A stretch of DNA of 64,000 nt, from the NCBI GenBank assembly GCA_028821405.1, contig JAPPGK010000035.1, positions 1 through 64,000 of the forward strand, in the 5' to 3' direction. The notes under the pieces are model-generated. The model did not search any database. It was not told the DNA's origin and worked only from the letters and a program-made list of their open reading frames with translations. Source of the DNA: Gammaproteobacteria bacterium (GTDB lineage: Bacteria > Pseudomonadota > Gammaproteobacteria > Pseudomonadales > Azotimanducaceae). Position 1 is the first letter of the stretch, and every line of letters starts with the position of its first letter. This document shows, one piece after another, positions 1 through 7,497 of this stretch. Both the position numbers and the translations under genes were made by a program.

Positions 1-30
1 GCCACATGATCCCGCCTCAGAACCAATCAT

Positions 31-1473
31 CTAGCGTTTGTTCCATGGAAGGGGCGGCGTGTCGCGCTCGGCGTGGACGATGTCGCCCAGTCGGTCCAGG
101 TGCAGGTGCAGGATCGAAAACCGAACGACCTGGTTGATGAGCGCAAGGCTTAAGTCGGTGAACATCTGGCGGTAGCTCATGAACGCGAACAACATGCCGA
201 TCGTGAATCCGTCGCCGGCAATGATCAGCCTCGCGCCAAGGTAGACGACGAGGATCGTCTGCAGACCCGAGATCAATCGCTGCGTGGCGGTCACCCCGGT
301 GGCCAGCCTGCCGGCCGCGAAGGACGCGTTCATCACATCGGCGTAGCGGTTCCGCCAGAGCCCTTCGCGTTCCGCCTCATGCCCGGTCAGCTTGACGACG
401 GTCGATGCGCGTAGGCTTTCGACCAGGTGCGTGTGCGCCTTGGCGGAGGCAACGATTCGTGCCTCGGTGCGTCGTCGCTGGGCGGGGTACAGCGCGTAGG
501 TGACCGCGATGCCGAGAACGACGCTGACGAGCACCACCGTCGCGAGCAACGGCGAGTAGAGGAACAGGATCGCCGCGGCGGCAAGCGCCATGAGGCCATC
601 GATGACGGTGGTTGCCACGCCTTGCGTCAGGGCTTCGTGGATCGGCCGGACCGAGTCGACCCGGGACAGGATGTCGCCCACGTGGCGCTTCTCGAAGAAC
701 TCCGTCCTCACCCGCAGCAGGTGGTGAACCAGGTTGCCGACGATCTGGAAGCTCATCAGGAAACCGATGGACTGAAGCGTCCACGAGCGCAGCGCGGCGA
801 TGAGTACGCGCACGACGACGAGACCGCCGAAGCCGAGCGCCAGTACGGCGAGGAGTTCGATGTCGCCGGTCCCGATCGCCGCGTCGACGCTCAACTGTAG
901 ATAGAAGGGTGCCGTGAACACCGCGGCCTGGAGGACGGCAGACAGGCCGAGCACCTGTGCAAGCGCAGCCCAGAAGCCGTCGATGCGAGACCACAGGTGT
1001 CGCAGGCGCGTCGGCGCCCTTGCGGCCACCGGTTTCATGTCGGCGGTCGCGGCCAGTTCGAGAACGACGCCGGTGAAGTGCTTGGAGATGGCCGACGGCG
1101 TGAGCACGCGGCGGCCGAGCGCCGGGTCGTGGATCACGACCCGCCCGCGTCGAACGGCTTTCAGCACCACGAAGTGGTCGAGATCCCAATGCAGAATCGC
1201 CGGTGTCCGGAGCTTCGGGAGGGCGTCGAGATCGGCGCGGAGCGCACGTGTCGCGAGACCCAGATGGCCGGCAAGATCCATGAGCGAGCGCAGTTTGGTG
1301 CCGGCGAGGGACACCGGAAATCGCTGCCTCATGCCGTTGAGGTCGACGTCGTGACCCATATAGCGCGCGATCATCGCCATGCAGGCAAGGCCGCATTCCG
1401 ATGCTTCGGCGGCCCGAACGACGGGCAGGCGGGATCTTCGGAAATGGTCCAGCGCTGGCACGGAAAACGTCAA
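31..1473 (-). CDS. C39-peptidase ABC exporter, lacks nucleotide-binding domain
   Basis: This 480-residue protein resembles the N-terminal two thirds of peptidase-containing exporters for bacteriocins or double-glycine peptides. Residues about 15-140 form a C39 peptidase domain with the cysteine in ASECGLAC (C27), histidine in DHFVVL (H100) and aspartate in HDPA (D116). The oxyanion-hole glutamine usually six residues before the cysteine is alanine here. Residues about 165-460 form the six-helix ABC transmembrane domain. The protein stops just where the ATPase domain (Walker A, signature, Walker B) should begin, so it is about 230 residues shorter than the family. The last residues and stop lie in a 22-bp sequence that recurs near 29.36 kb. 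It starts 4 bases after the HlyD-like gene. It may be a broken exporter; use of an ATPase encoded elsewhere is possible but unproven. Confidence 0.8.
   Translation of the reverse strand: MTFSVPALDHFRRSRLPVVRAAEASECGLACMAMIARYMGHDVDLNGMRQRFPVSLAGTKLRSLMDLAGHLGLATRALRADLDALPKLRTPAILHWDLDHFVVLKAVRRGRVVIHDPALGRRVLTPSAISKHFTGVVLELAATADMKPVAARAPTRLRHLWSRIDGFWAALAQVLGLSAVLQAAVFTAPFYLQLSVDAAIGTGDIELLAVLALGFGGLVVVRVLIAALRSWTLQSIGFLMSFQIVGNLVHHLLRVRTEFFEKRHVGDILSRVDSVRPIHEALTQGVATTVIDGLMALAAAAILFLYSPLLATVVLVSVVLGIAVTYALYPAQRRRTEARIVASAKAHTHLVESLRASTVVKLTGHEAEREGLWRNRYADVMNASFAAGRLATGVTATQRLISGLQTILVVYLGARLIIAGDGFTIGMLFAFMSYRQMFTDLSLALINQVVRFSILHLHLDRLGDIVHAERDTPPLPWNKR
34..55. repeat. Dispersed 22-bp repeat, copy A
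   Basis: On the minus strand these 22 bases match positions 29361-29382 at 21 of 22 places, including the core CATGGAACAAACGC. They encode the last six residues of the truncated exporter, immediately before its TAG stop. The copy near 29.36 kb forms one arm of a long hairpin, so this looks like part of a mobile palindromic repeat. Confidence 0.6.
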
Positions 1474-1477
1474 GGGG

Positions 1478-2284
1478 TCACCGAGTCCGGTCGAACAACG
1501 ACTCGAAGAAGGATTGTCGGTGCCCGGCGACCACGGCGGTTACCAACATGCCGGCGCGGAGTTGCACGCTTCCTGCCTCGGTCAGGACGCGCTGGTCGGG
1601 CAACCGGACCCGCACCCGGAACACCGGCCCGGCGACCGCAGTCCGATGCCTCCCGATCTCCTCCGGGGCAAGTGGGGTTTGCGAGACGTCGATGACGGTG
1701 CCTTCCTGAACGGCGCGGAGACCGAACGGGAGCGAGTCGTATTCCAGGGGTAGCGTCTGGCCGATCGCGACGAGTCCCGCGATGCGGGGCGACACGAGAA
1801 GTTCGGCCATCAGCTCGCCGTCGGCGGCGATCACGGCGACCGTGTCGCCATGAGACACGGACTGGCCGACACGCGCGGTAAGCGCTTCGATCCGACCGCC
1901 GATCGGCGCGGCGACGACTTGGACCGTCCCCCGGAGGTCTTCAATACCGGATCGCGACCCAGCGGTACGGAGTCGGTCCGTGCCGGCAAACCTGGCCAGA
2001 GACGCCCCTGCCGCGACCTGATCGCCCTCGGCGACGAGCAGCGCGACAACGGTCCCCGGCCCTGGGGCGACAACGCGGGCCACATCGCCGGGCGGCGTTA
2101 GCCAGCCAGATACGGACTGCGGGCGGGAGTAGGTCGCCGTGGAGGCGATCCAGGCAGCGATCCCCAAGGCCGCGGCGACCGTCACGATGACAACCCAGGC
2201 GGTGCGCGGGGCCGGCAGCAACACGGCGCCGTCGAGTCGCCCCGTCGCGTGGGCGATCGCTTCGGGCCTGAATAGGGATTGCAT
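1478..2284 (-). CDS. HlyD-family secretion adaptor, short form
   Basis: The protein has 268 residues: one N-terminal transmembrane helix (about residues 28-48), a lipoyl/barrel-sandwich segment (about 65-95), a second lipoyl half starting near VAAPIGGRIEAL, and a beta-barrel C-terminus. This is the membrane-fusion-protein layout that links an inner-membrane ABC exporter to the outer membrane. Usual HlyD/CvaA-type adaptors have about 400 residues with a long alpha-helical hairpin between the lipoyl halves. Here about 20 residues replace the hairpin, so it could not reach a TolC-like channel in the normal way. It sits between the DUF2857 gene (9 bases upstream) and the C39 exporter (4 bases downstream), so the three are probably co-transcribed. 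Confidence 0.8.
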   Translation of the reverse strand: MQSLFRPEAIAHATGRLDGAVLLPAPRTAWVVIVTVAAALGIAAWIASTATYSRPQSVSGWLTPPGDVARVVAPGPGTVVALLVAEGDQVAAGASLARFAGTDRLRTAGSRSGIEDLRGTVQVVAAPIGGRIEALTARVGQSVSHGDTVAVIAADGELMAELLVSPRIAGLVAIGQTLPLEYDSLPFGLRAVQEGTVIDVSQTPLAPEEIGRHRTAVAGPVFRVRVRLPDQRVLTEAGSVQLRAGMLVTAVVAGHRQSFFESLFDRTR

Positions 2285-2293
2285 CGCGGCGGG

Positions 2294-2881
2294 TTACGCG
2301 ACGTCGCGACCGCCGCGCTTCGACTCGCGCCACACGGTACGCAGCGGAATCGCGCTCTCGCGGCTGATGGAGAGGTAGTCGGCGGGGAGCAGCACCTCGC
2401 GGTGGGCCTCGCGCATGCGATGTTCGATCATCTTCCAGAGTGCGAGGGCTTCCGCTTCGGTGGGCTCGCGGGGACGCCCGACGCTCGACACGCCGAACAA
2501 CTGGCGCAGCTTCGTGTACGCACGGCTGGTGGTGCCGAACAACCGACGCATCATGTCGAACGGCGCGTCCGCACGAATCAGCGCGTGTTCCCACTCGGTG
2601 GACAAGCCGTCGTCGCGAATGCGCCGGATCATCTCCCCGAAGGCGACGCGGTCGACCCTGATGTCCAGGCAATGGTTCTTAAGCCTCTGGATCCGTTTCA
2701 GGTCTCCGAATCGCAGACCCGTCAGAGACTCGACTTCGGCAGGTCCGAACCCCATGCGGGTGAGCGCCTCGGTCTCGCCGTCCTCGATGCAGCGCATCGC
2801 GTAGATCACCAGCGCGACGACGAAGTCCCCAGCCTTGTCCACTACCGAGCGGGCTCCGGGTAGGGGGCGATCCCAGCGCAT
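2294..2881 (-). CDS. DUF2857-like protein
   Basis: This 195-residue protein matches my knowledge of DUF2857 (STY4526-like) proteins, which are usually carried on integrative conjugative elements. Recognisable features are the segment LTRMGFGPAEVESL, a middle helical part followed by FDMMRRLFGTTSRAYTKLRQ, a GRPREPTEAEALALW stretch and the late IPLRTVWRES segment. The pattern suggests helix-turn-helix-like helices. No other conjugation genes are visible. It lies between an ABC ATPase gene and the HlyD/C39 exporter genes, an unusual place for this family. Function is unknown; regulation or replication of a mobile element is the usual guess. Confidence 0.65.
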   Translation of the reverse strand: MRWDRPLPGARSVVDKAGDFVVALVIYAMRCIEDGETEALTRMGFGPAEVESLTGLRFGDLKRIQRLKNHCLDIRVDRVAFGEMIRRIRDDGLSTEWEHALIRADAPFDMMRRLFGTTSRAYTKLRQLFGVSSVGRPREPTEAEALALWKMIEHRMREAHREVLLPADYLSISRESAIPLRTVWRESKRGGRDVA

Positions 2882-2906
2882 GGTGCCAGGGTTCCGATTG
2901 CGACCG

Positions 2907-2930
2907 CCGGCCGGGGGTCGAGCCGGCCGG
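2907..2930. repeat. Perfect hairpin, 8-bp stem
   Basis: Two CCGGCCGG blocks flank an 8-base loop in the gap between the ABC ATPase and the DUF2857 gene. No T-run follows on either strand, so it is not a classic terminator. It could reduce read-through or be a REP-like element. Confidence 0.5.
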
Positions 2931-2966
2931 ACGACGAGAGCACCCCGGCAAAGTGGCGGGCATGGC

Positions 2967-3794
2967 TCATGAGGTGATGTCCAGGAAGAGCTCTTCGAGA
3001 TTGAGTTCGTCGACGTGGGCGGCAGCGGATAGGTCGTGGTCGCGCCAGTTGCGAAGCCACGTGCGCGCTCCCTCGTTCGCCAACACGTCCTTGTCGGGCG
3101 GAACGAGCGCGATCCCGGTTACACGACGCACGTTCTCCTTGAGATCGTCGATTTCGCTGTGCAGAACGATCTTGCCGCCGTGAAGGATCGCGACGTCGGA
3201 ACATATGCGCTCCACGTCGCTGCAGATGTGGCTTGACAGAAGCACGGTTTGCCCGGTCGCGGCGTTGAGGTCGCCGATGGTGCGCAGAAAATCCCGCCGG
3301 GCACCGGGGTCCAGCATGGCCACAGGCTCGTCGAGGACGAGCAGATCGGGTCGATGGCCGATGGCTAGCAACACGCCGATGCACTGGCGCATCCCCGGGG
3401 AAAGTGTGCCGATCCGCTTGTCTGGCACCGCCCAGCGTTCCTGGAGTTCCGCGACCAGTTGGTGATCCCAGTTGTCGTGGAACGGCGCGACCAGGTTGAT
3501 GCACTGCGACGGCGTAAGCCATTGAAAGTCGAGAAAGCGCTGCGGTACGAAGCCAATTCGGCGACGGACGCCTGCCGGTGCGGTCCATGCCGCATCGCCG
3601 AACAACAACACCCGGCCGCCCCAAGCCTTCCTGAGGCCGAGTGCCGTGTGGATGAGCGTCATCTTGCCGGCGCCGTTGCGACCGAGGAGACCGGTGATCG
3701 AGCCGGGTCGAACGACGAAGGTGAGGTCATCGAGAACCGGACGCTTGCGACGGTATCCAACGACAACATGACTGAGGGCTAGTGGATCGTTCAC
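2967..3794 (-). CDS. ABC transporter ATP-binding protein
   Basis: A 275-residue ATPase of the CcmA/YtrB type. Walker A is GRNGAGKMT (Met where Ser/Thr is usual), the signature is LSPGMRQ, and Walker B is LLVLDEPVAMLDP followed by the H-loop LLSSH. It would power a small-molecule or lipid exporter, or drug/peptide resistance. The GTG start overlaps the stop of the GntR regulator by four bases, the usual layout of YtrA-controlled ABC operons. No dedicated membrane permease follows: the next genes are DUF2857, a HlyD-like adaptor and the truncated C39 exporter, so its partner is unclear. Confidence 0.9.
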   Translation of the reverse strand: MNDPLALSHVVVGYRRKRPVLDDLTFVVRPGSITGLLGRNGAGKMTLIHTALGLRKAWGGRVLLFGDAAWTAPAGVRRRIGFVPQRFLDFQWLTPSQCINLVAPFHDNWDHQLVAELQERWAVPDKRIGTLSPGMRQCIGVLLAIGHRPDLLVLDEPVAMLDPGARRDFLRTIGDLNAATGQTVLLSSHICSDVERICSDVAILHGGKIVLHSEIDDLKENVRRVTGIALVPPDKDVLANEGARTWLRNWRDHDLSAAAHVDELNLEELFLDITS

Positions 3795-4165
3795 GTATCC
3801 TCCGGCCGGGGTCTCCAGGCGTGATCGATCGCGCGCGCGATGTCCTTGCGGGTGAGTCGGAGCCGTCGCGCTGCCTCGACGAGGGCGACGGCTTGCGGTC
3901 GGATGGTTTCCGCCGACGTGATCTTCGCCTCCTCGACCACCATGCCGAGCCCACGCTGACGGGTCACGACGCCGTCCCGCTCCAAGAGGGAGTACGCCTT
4001 GGAAACCGTCATCGGATTGATGCCAAGGTCGGCGGCCATCGCGCGCACGGAAGGCAAATGCTCCCCGGGCGGCAGGTGGCCGCTGGCGACAAGCTGGCAG
4101 GTCTGATCCACGATCTGGCGGTAGATCGGCGTGCCCAAACCGGCGTTCAACGAGTAAAACGACAC
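3791..4165 (-). CDS. GntR-family regulator, YtrA type
   Basis: A 124-residue transcription factor with an N-terminal winged helix (PIYRQIVDQTCQLVASG, then LPSVRAMAADLGINPMTVSKAYSLLERDGVV) and only a short helical C-terminus. This is the YtrA subfamily, which usually represses its own operon with linked ABC transporter genes. The GTG start is supported by the family N-terminus. No Shine-Dalgarno sequence is visible because a 20-bp palindrome lies directly upstream, so the message may be leaderless. The downstream ABC ATPase overlaps its stop codon. Confidence 0.92.
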   Translation of the reverse strand: MSFYSLNAGLGTPIYRQIVDQTCQLVASGHLPPGEHLPSVRAMAADLGINPMTVSKAYSLLERDGVVTRQRGLGMVVEEAKITSAETIRPQAVALVEAARRLRLTRKDIARAIDHAWRPRPEDT

Positions 4166-4167
4166 GG

Positions 4168-4187
4168 TGTATTAGTATACCAATACA
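4168..4187 (-). promoter_or_regulatory. Probable GntR/YtrA operator with -10 element
   Basis: A 20-bp near-perfect palindrome, half-sites TGTATT and AATACA around a central GTATAC with one mismatched pair, ends two bases before the GTG start of the GntR gene. On the minus strand it contains TATACT, a good -10 match, with TTGCGA 15 bases further upstream. Binding here would block transcription, so autorepression is likely. The distance from -10 to start suggests a leaderless transcript. Confidence 0.6.
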
Positions 4188-4298
4188 TATGGGTTCGCAA
4201 GGATTCGCGGACCAAGCCTCGGGACCGGCATCTAACGGAATTGATACCCCGGCGCCGGCGTTCGCGGCGCGTCGGAAGCCCCGAAGCTGGAGTCCGAC

Positions 4299-4931
4299 CT
4301 ACAGGCGGCTCTTGAGACCGGCGATGAACGCGGACCGCGCCACAGCGTCGACCTCGACGTGGCAAACGGGGTTGTTGGCGCCCGTATTCGCCAGCAGCAC
4401 GTCGAACTCGACGCCGGCTAAAACGTCGAGCGTCGCCCGCATCTTGTTGCGGTTCTTCTTGCTCACCGGGCACATCCAGGTGTCGCCGTCGTGGTAGATC
4501 GAGTCGCCCGCGAACAGGCAGCGTCGTTCACCGACATCCACCAGGTACGACACGGCCCCGGGACGATGGCCGGGCGTAGGTATGACCTCGACCCCGGGCG
4601 CGAGGACGTGACGCTCAAACGGGAACGTGACGACGTCCTTGACCTTGCGCCGGACATCCGGACCTTCGATCTCGCTGCACATCGTCGCTACGCCGAACCT
4701 GGCGTCCACATCGTCGTTGTAGCGGGCGGCGAAGTGCATGTCGCCCAACAGGTGTAGCGCGACGCCGCCCAAGGCGTCCATGTCGCCGAAACTACCCTCG
4801 ATGCTGCTATGGCCGCCGAGGCAGGAGAACAGCAGGTTGCCCTCGGCACGGGTCACGAACAGGCTCGAGTACTTCGTCGGCGTCACCTTGGTGGGCAGGA
4901 TGCGGTAGACGTTGTCGAATAGGCGTTGCAT
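4299..4931 (-). CDS. Metallo-beta-lactamase-fold hydrolase
   Basis: A 210-residue protein with the metallo-beta-lactamase fold. Visible signatures are TPGHRPGAVSYLV (third metal-ligand region) and FAGDSIYHDGDTW. The first metal-binding motif, normally HxHxDH, is degenerate: only one histidine is seen in LLGDMHFAARYNDD. It may bind one metal or have altered activity. It lies 6 bases downstream of the MurA gene and is probably co-transcribed with MurA and the alcohol dehydrogenase. Substrate cannot be inferred. Confidence 0.75.
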   Translation of the reverse strand: MQRLFDNVYRILPTKVTPTKYSSLFVTRAEGNLLFSCLGGHSSIEGSFGDMDALGGVALHLLGDMHFAARYNDDVDARFGVATMCSEIEGPDVRRKVKDVVTFPFERHVLAPGVEVIPTPGHRPGAVSYLVDVGERRCLFAGDSIYHDGDTWMCPVSKKNRNKMRATLDVLAGVEFDVLLANTGANNPVCHVEVDAVARSAFIAGLKSRL

Positions 4932-4937
4932 GGATCC

Positions 4938-6218
4938 TCAGTCGCTAAGCCGCTCCATCCGCGCCCCGAGTGCGCCGAGGCGGACCTCTAAGCGTTCGTA
5001 GCCGCGGTCGATCTGATCGACATTGTGGATGGTGCTTGTGCCTTCGGCGCACAGCGCCGCGATGACCAGGGCCATGCCGGCGCGGATGTCCGGTGACACG
5101 AGACGCTCTCCCCTCAAGCGTGTCGGCCCCATGACCAGCGCGCGGTGCGGATCGCAGAGCACGATGCCTGCACCCATTTCGATCAGCCGATCCACGAAGA
5201 CCAGCCGCCGGTCGAACATCTTCTGGTGGATCAGCACGGTGCCGCGGCTCTGGGTGGCGACAACCAGCGCGATGCTGATCAGATCCGGCGGAAAGCCGGG
5301 CCACGGCATGTCGTCGATCTTCGGGACGGCACCGTCGAAATCCGGCATAACGGTGAGATCCTGATTGGCCGGCACGACGATGTCGTCGCCGTCGTCGTCC
5401 CAGGAAATGCCAAGACGGGCGTACATGATGCGCGTCATGCGATGGTCCTTGGGGTTCGCGCCGACCAGCCGGATGCCCGATCCCGTGGCGGCGGCGAGGC
5501 CGATCAGCGAGCCGACCTCCATGTAGTCCGGGCCGATGTCGAAGTGGGTGCCGTGAAGCGACCCAACGCCTTGGACGACGAGGTCGTGGGTGCCGATGCC
5601 CGTGATCTTCGCCCCCATCGCATTCAGGCACCGGCAGACGTCCTGCACGTGGGGTTCCATCGCGGCGTTGGAGATGTGGGTCGTCCCCTCGGCGAGTACC
5701 GCGGCGAGGATCGCCTGCTCGGTCCCCGTGACGCTCATCTCGTCGAGGAACAGATCGCAGCCTTTGAATCCCCGCGTTCGTAAGACGTAGTGGTCGGGCC
5801 CGATGTCGATTTCGGTGCCGAGCGCCTGCAACGCCAGGAGGTGGGTGTCCAGGCGACGGCGACCGATGCGGTCGCCACCGGGCCGGAAGATCTTGACGTG
5901 GCCGAAACGCGCCAGCATGGGCCCGGCGAGCAGCACGGCGGTTCGGATTCGGCTGCTTAGGGTCGGGTCGGGTTGTTCGTCGCGCACGCCCGCCGCGTGC
6001 AGTTCGCACGTGTTGTTCTCGAAACGCGTATCGATTCCCAGACTGTCGAGCAGGGCCAGTTTGGTGCGCACATCGCCGATGTCCGGCACGTTGCCGATGA
6101 TCAGCGGATCATCGGTGAGCACCGTTGCCGCGAGCAGGGGGAGTGCGGAGTTCTTGTTGCCCATCGGCGCGATGTCCCCGGCGAGCGGTCGGGCGCCCTC
6201 GATGCGAAAGTAGTCCAT
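4938..6218 (-). CDS. murA: UDP-GlcNAc 1-carboxyvinyltransferase (MurA), Asp form
   Basis: A 426-residue enolpyruvyl transferase that starts peptidoglycan precursor synthesis by adding enolpyruvate to UDP-N-acetylglucosamine in the cytoplasm. The GNKNSALP motif gives the conserved K22/N23 pair, DIRAGMALVIAAL contains the conserved arginine near the C-terminus, and GFPPDL retains the catalytic aspartate of FPTD. The active-site loop reads PGGDRIG, so the residue matching E. coli Cys115 is Asp (D116). This change is known in mycobacterial and chlamydial MurA and gives intrinsic fosfomycin resistance. It lies between the alcohol dehydrogenase and the metallo-beta-lactamase-fold gene. Whether it is the only MurA of the genome cannot be told. 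Confidence 0.88.
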   Translation of the reverse strand: MDYFRIEGARPLAGDIAPMGNKNSALPLLAATVLTDDPLIIGNVPDIGDVRTKLALLDSLGIDTRFENNTCELHAAGVRDEQPDPTLSSRIRTAVLLAGPMLARFGHVKIFRPGGDRIGRRRLDTHLLALQALGTEIDIGPDHYVLRTRGFKGCDLFLDEMSVTGTEQAILAAVLAEGTTHISNAAMEPHVQDVCRCLNAMGAKITGIGTHDLVVQGVGSLHGTHFDIGPDYMEVGSLIGLAAATGSGIRLVGANPKDHRMTRIMYARLGISWDDDGDDIVVPANQDLTVMPDFDGAVPKIDDMPWPGFPPDLISIALVVATQSRGTVLIHQKMFDRRLVFVDRLIEMGAGIVLCDPHRALVMGPTRLRGERLVSPDIRAGMALVIAALCAEGTSTIHNVDQIDRGYERLEVRLGALGARMERLSD

Positions 6219-6245
6219 GCCCGGCCCGTCGCGTTGGCTTCCCGG

Positions 6246-7331
6246 CTAGGCGTCGAAGACAATGACGCTGCGGGCCACCTCGCCCTTGTCCAAGGCCTGC
6301 AAGGCGTCGGTCACGTCGGCGAGGCCGACCCGGTTGGAGATCATCTCGTCCAGGTGCAGCCGGCCCTGCAGGTAGAACTCCACGAACCGGGGCATGTCCA
6401 CGCGGAACCGGTTGGAGCCCATCATCGACCCTTGGATCTTCTTCTCCGACAGAAAGTCGGGACCGTGCAGGGACACCATCTCGCCGGGCGGAATCATGCC
6501 GATTATCGTCGCCGTGCCGCCGGGACGGACCATGCGGAATGCCTGTTCGGCAGTGGCCTTGAGGCCGATCGCCTCGAAGGAATAGTGCACGCCGCCGCCG
6601 GTGATCTCGCGAACCTGCGCCACGGGGTCGCCGTCCGCGGCGTTGACCACATCGGTGGCACCGAAGTTGCCGGCCAACTGGAGCTTGGAGGGCACCTTGT
6701 CCACGGCGATGACCCTTGATGCGCCGGCGAGGGCGGCGCCGTTGATGCACGACAGGCCCACACCCCCGCAGCCGATGACGGCGACGGTGGCACCGGGTTC
6801 CACGTCGGCCGTGTGGATGACGGCGCCAACGCCGGTGGTCACGCCGCAGCCGATCAACGCCGCGCGGTCGAGCGGCATGTCGGTGCGGATCTTCACCACC
6901 GAGTGCTCGTGGACCAGCATCTGCTCGGCGAAGGAGCCGAGGTTGGCGAACTGGCTGAGCGCCGTGCCCTCCTTCGACAGGCGAGGTGCTTCGGCGGAAC
7001 CGCGTCGGACTTCGGGTTCCTGGCATAGCGACATGTGCCCGGTGAGGCAGTACTCGCAGTGGCCGCAGAACACCGACAGGCAGGTGATGACGTGGTCGCC
7101 CGGTTTGACGTAGCGAACCGCCGATCCGACTTCCTCGACGACGCCCGCGGACTCGTGGCCGAGGACGCAGGGTGTTGCACCCGGGTAGGTGCCGTTGAAG
7201 AAGTGCATGTCCGAGTGGCAGACCCCGGCCGCCGCGGTGCGGATCAGGACTTCACGGGGCCCCGGCTTGTCGATCTGGATCTCCTCGATGGCCATCGGCG
7301 TGTTGATGGCACGGAACACGGCTGCTTTCAT
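6246..7331 (-). CDS. Zinc-dependent alcohol dehydrogenase
   Basis: A 361-residue medium-chain dehydrogenase. Catalytic zinc ligands appear as C in AGVCHSD, H-E in LGHESAG and C in IGCGVTTG. The structural zinc site is CGHCEYCLTGHMSLC. The NAD-binding glycine motif is IGCGGVG. The sequence is closest to the class III / NDMA-dependent type. It oxidises an alcohol or adduct, but the substrate is not predictable. It is the first gene of a probable three-gene run with MurA (27 bases downstream) and the metallo-beta-lactamase-fold protein. Confidence 0.9.
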   Translation of the reverse strand: MKAAVFRAINTPMAIEEIQIDKPGPREVLIRTAAAGVCHSDMHFFNGTYPGATPCVLGHESAGVVEEVGSAVRYVKPGDHVITCLSVFCGHCEYCLTGHMSLCQEPEVRRGSAEAPRLSKEGTALSQFANLGSFAEQMLVHEHSVVKIRTDMPLDRAALIGCGVTTGVGAVIHTADVEPGATVAVIGCGGVGLSCINGAALAGASRVIAVDKVPSKLQLAGNFGATDVVNAADGDPVAQVREITGGGVHYSFEAIGLKATAEQAFRMVRPGGTATIIGMIPPGEMVSLHGPDFLSEKKIQGSMMGSNRFRVDMPRFVEFYLQGRLHLDEMISNRVGLADVTDALQALDKGEVARSVIVFDA

Positions 7332-7414
7332 GGGAACTCTCGCGTGAAGTGGCGACGGTCAGTGTGCCAAGGGCCAGGGTGCGCCATCAAGCACTCCGCC
7401 CAACCCGAGCCCAA

Positions 7415-7432
7415 CGCACCATCGTTGGTGCG
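7415..7432. repeat. Small hairpin between pdxA and alcohol dehydrogenase
   Basis: A perfect 7-bp stem (CGCACCA / TGGTGCG) with a TCGT loop lies 66 bases past the pdxA stop. There is no clear T-run, so termination is only possible. About 20 bases further towards pdxA the minus strand has TTGTGA and TTTAAA separated by 17 bases, a weak promoter candidate for the alcohol dehydrogenase. Confidence 0.3.
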
Positions 7433-7497
7433 ATGCTCGCGGTCGTTTAAAAAATCCACGGCTTGCATTCACAACTCGGCTAGGACAACCCCAGCCC

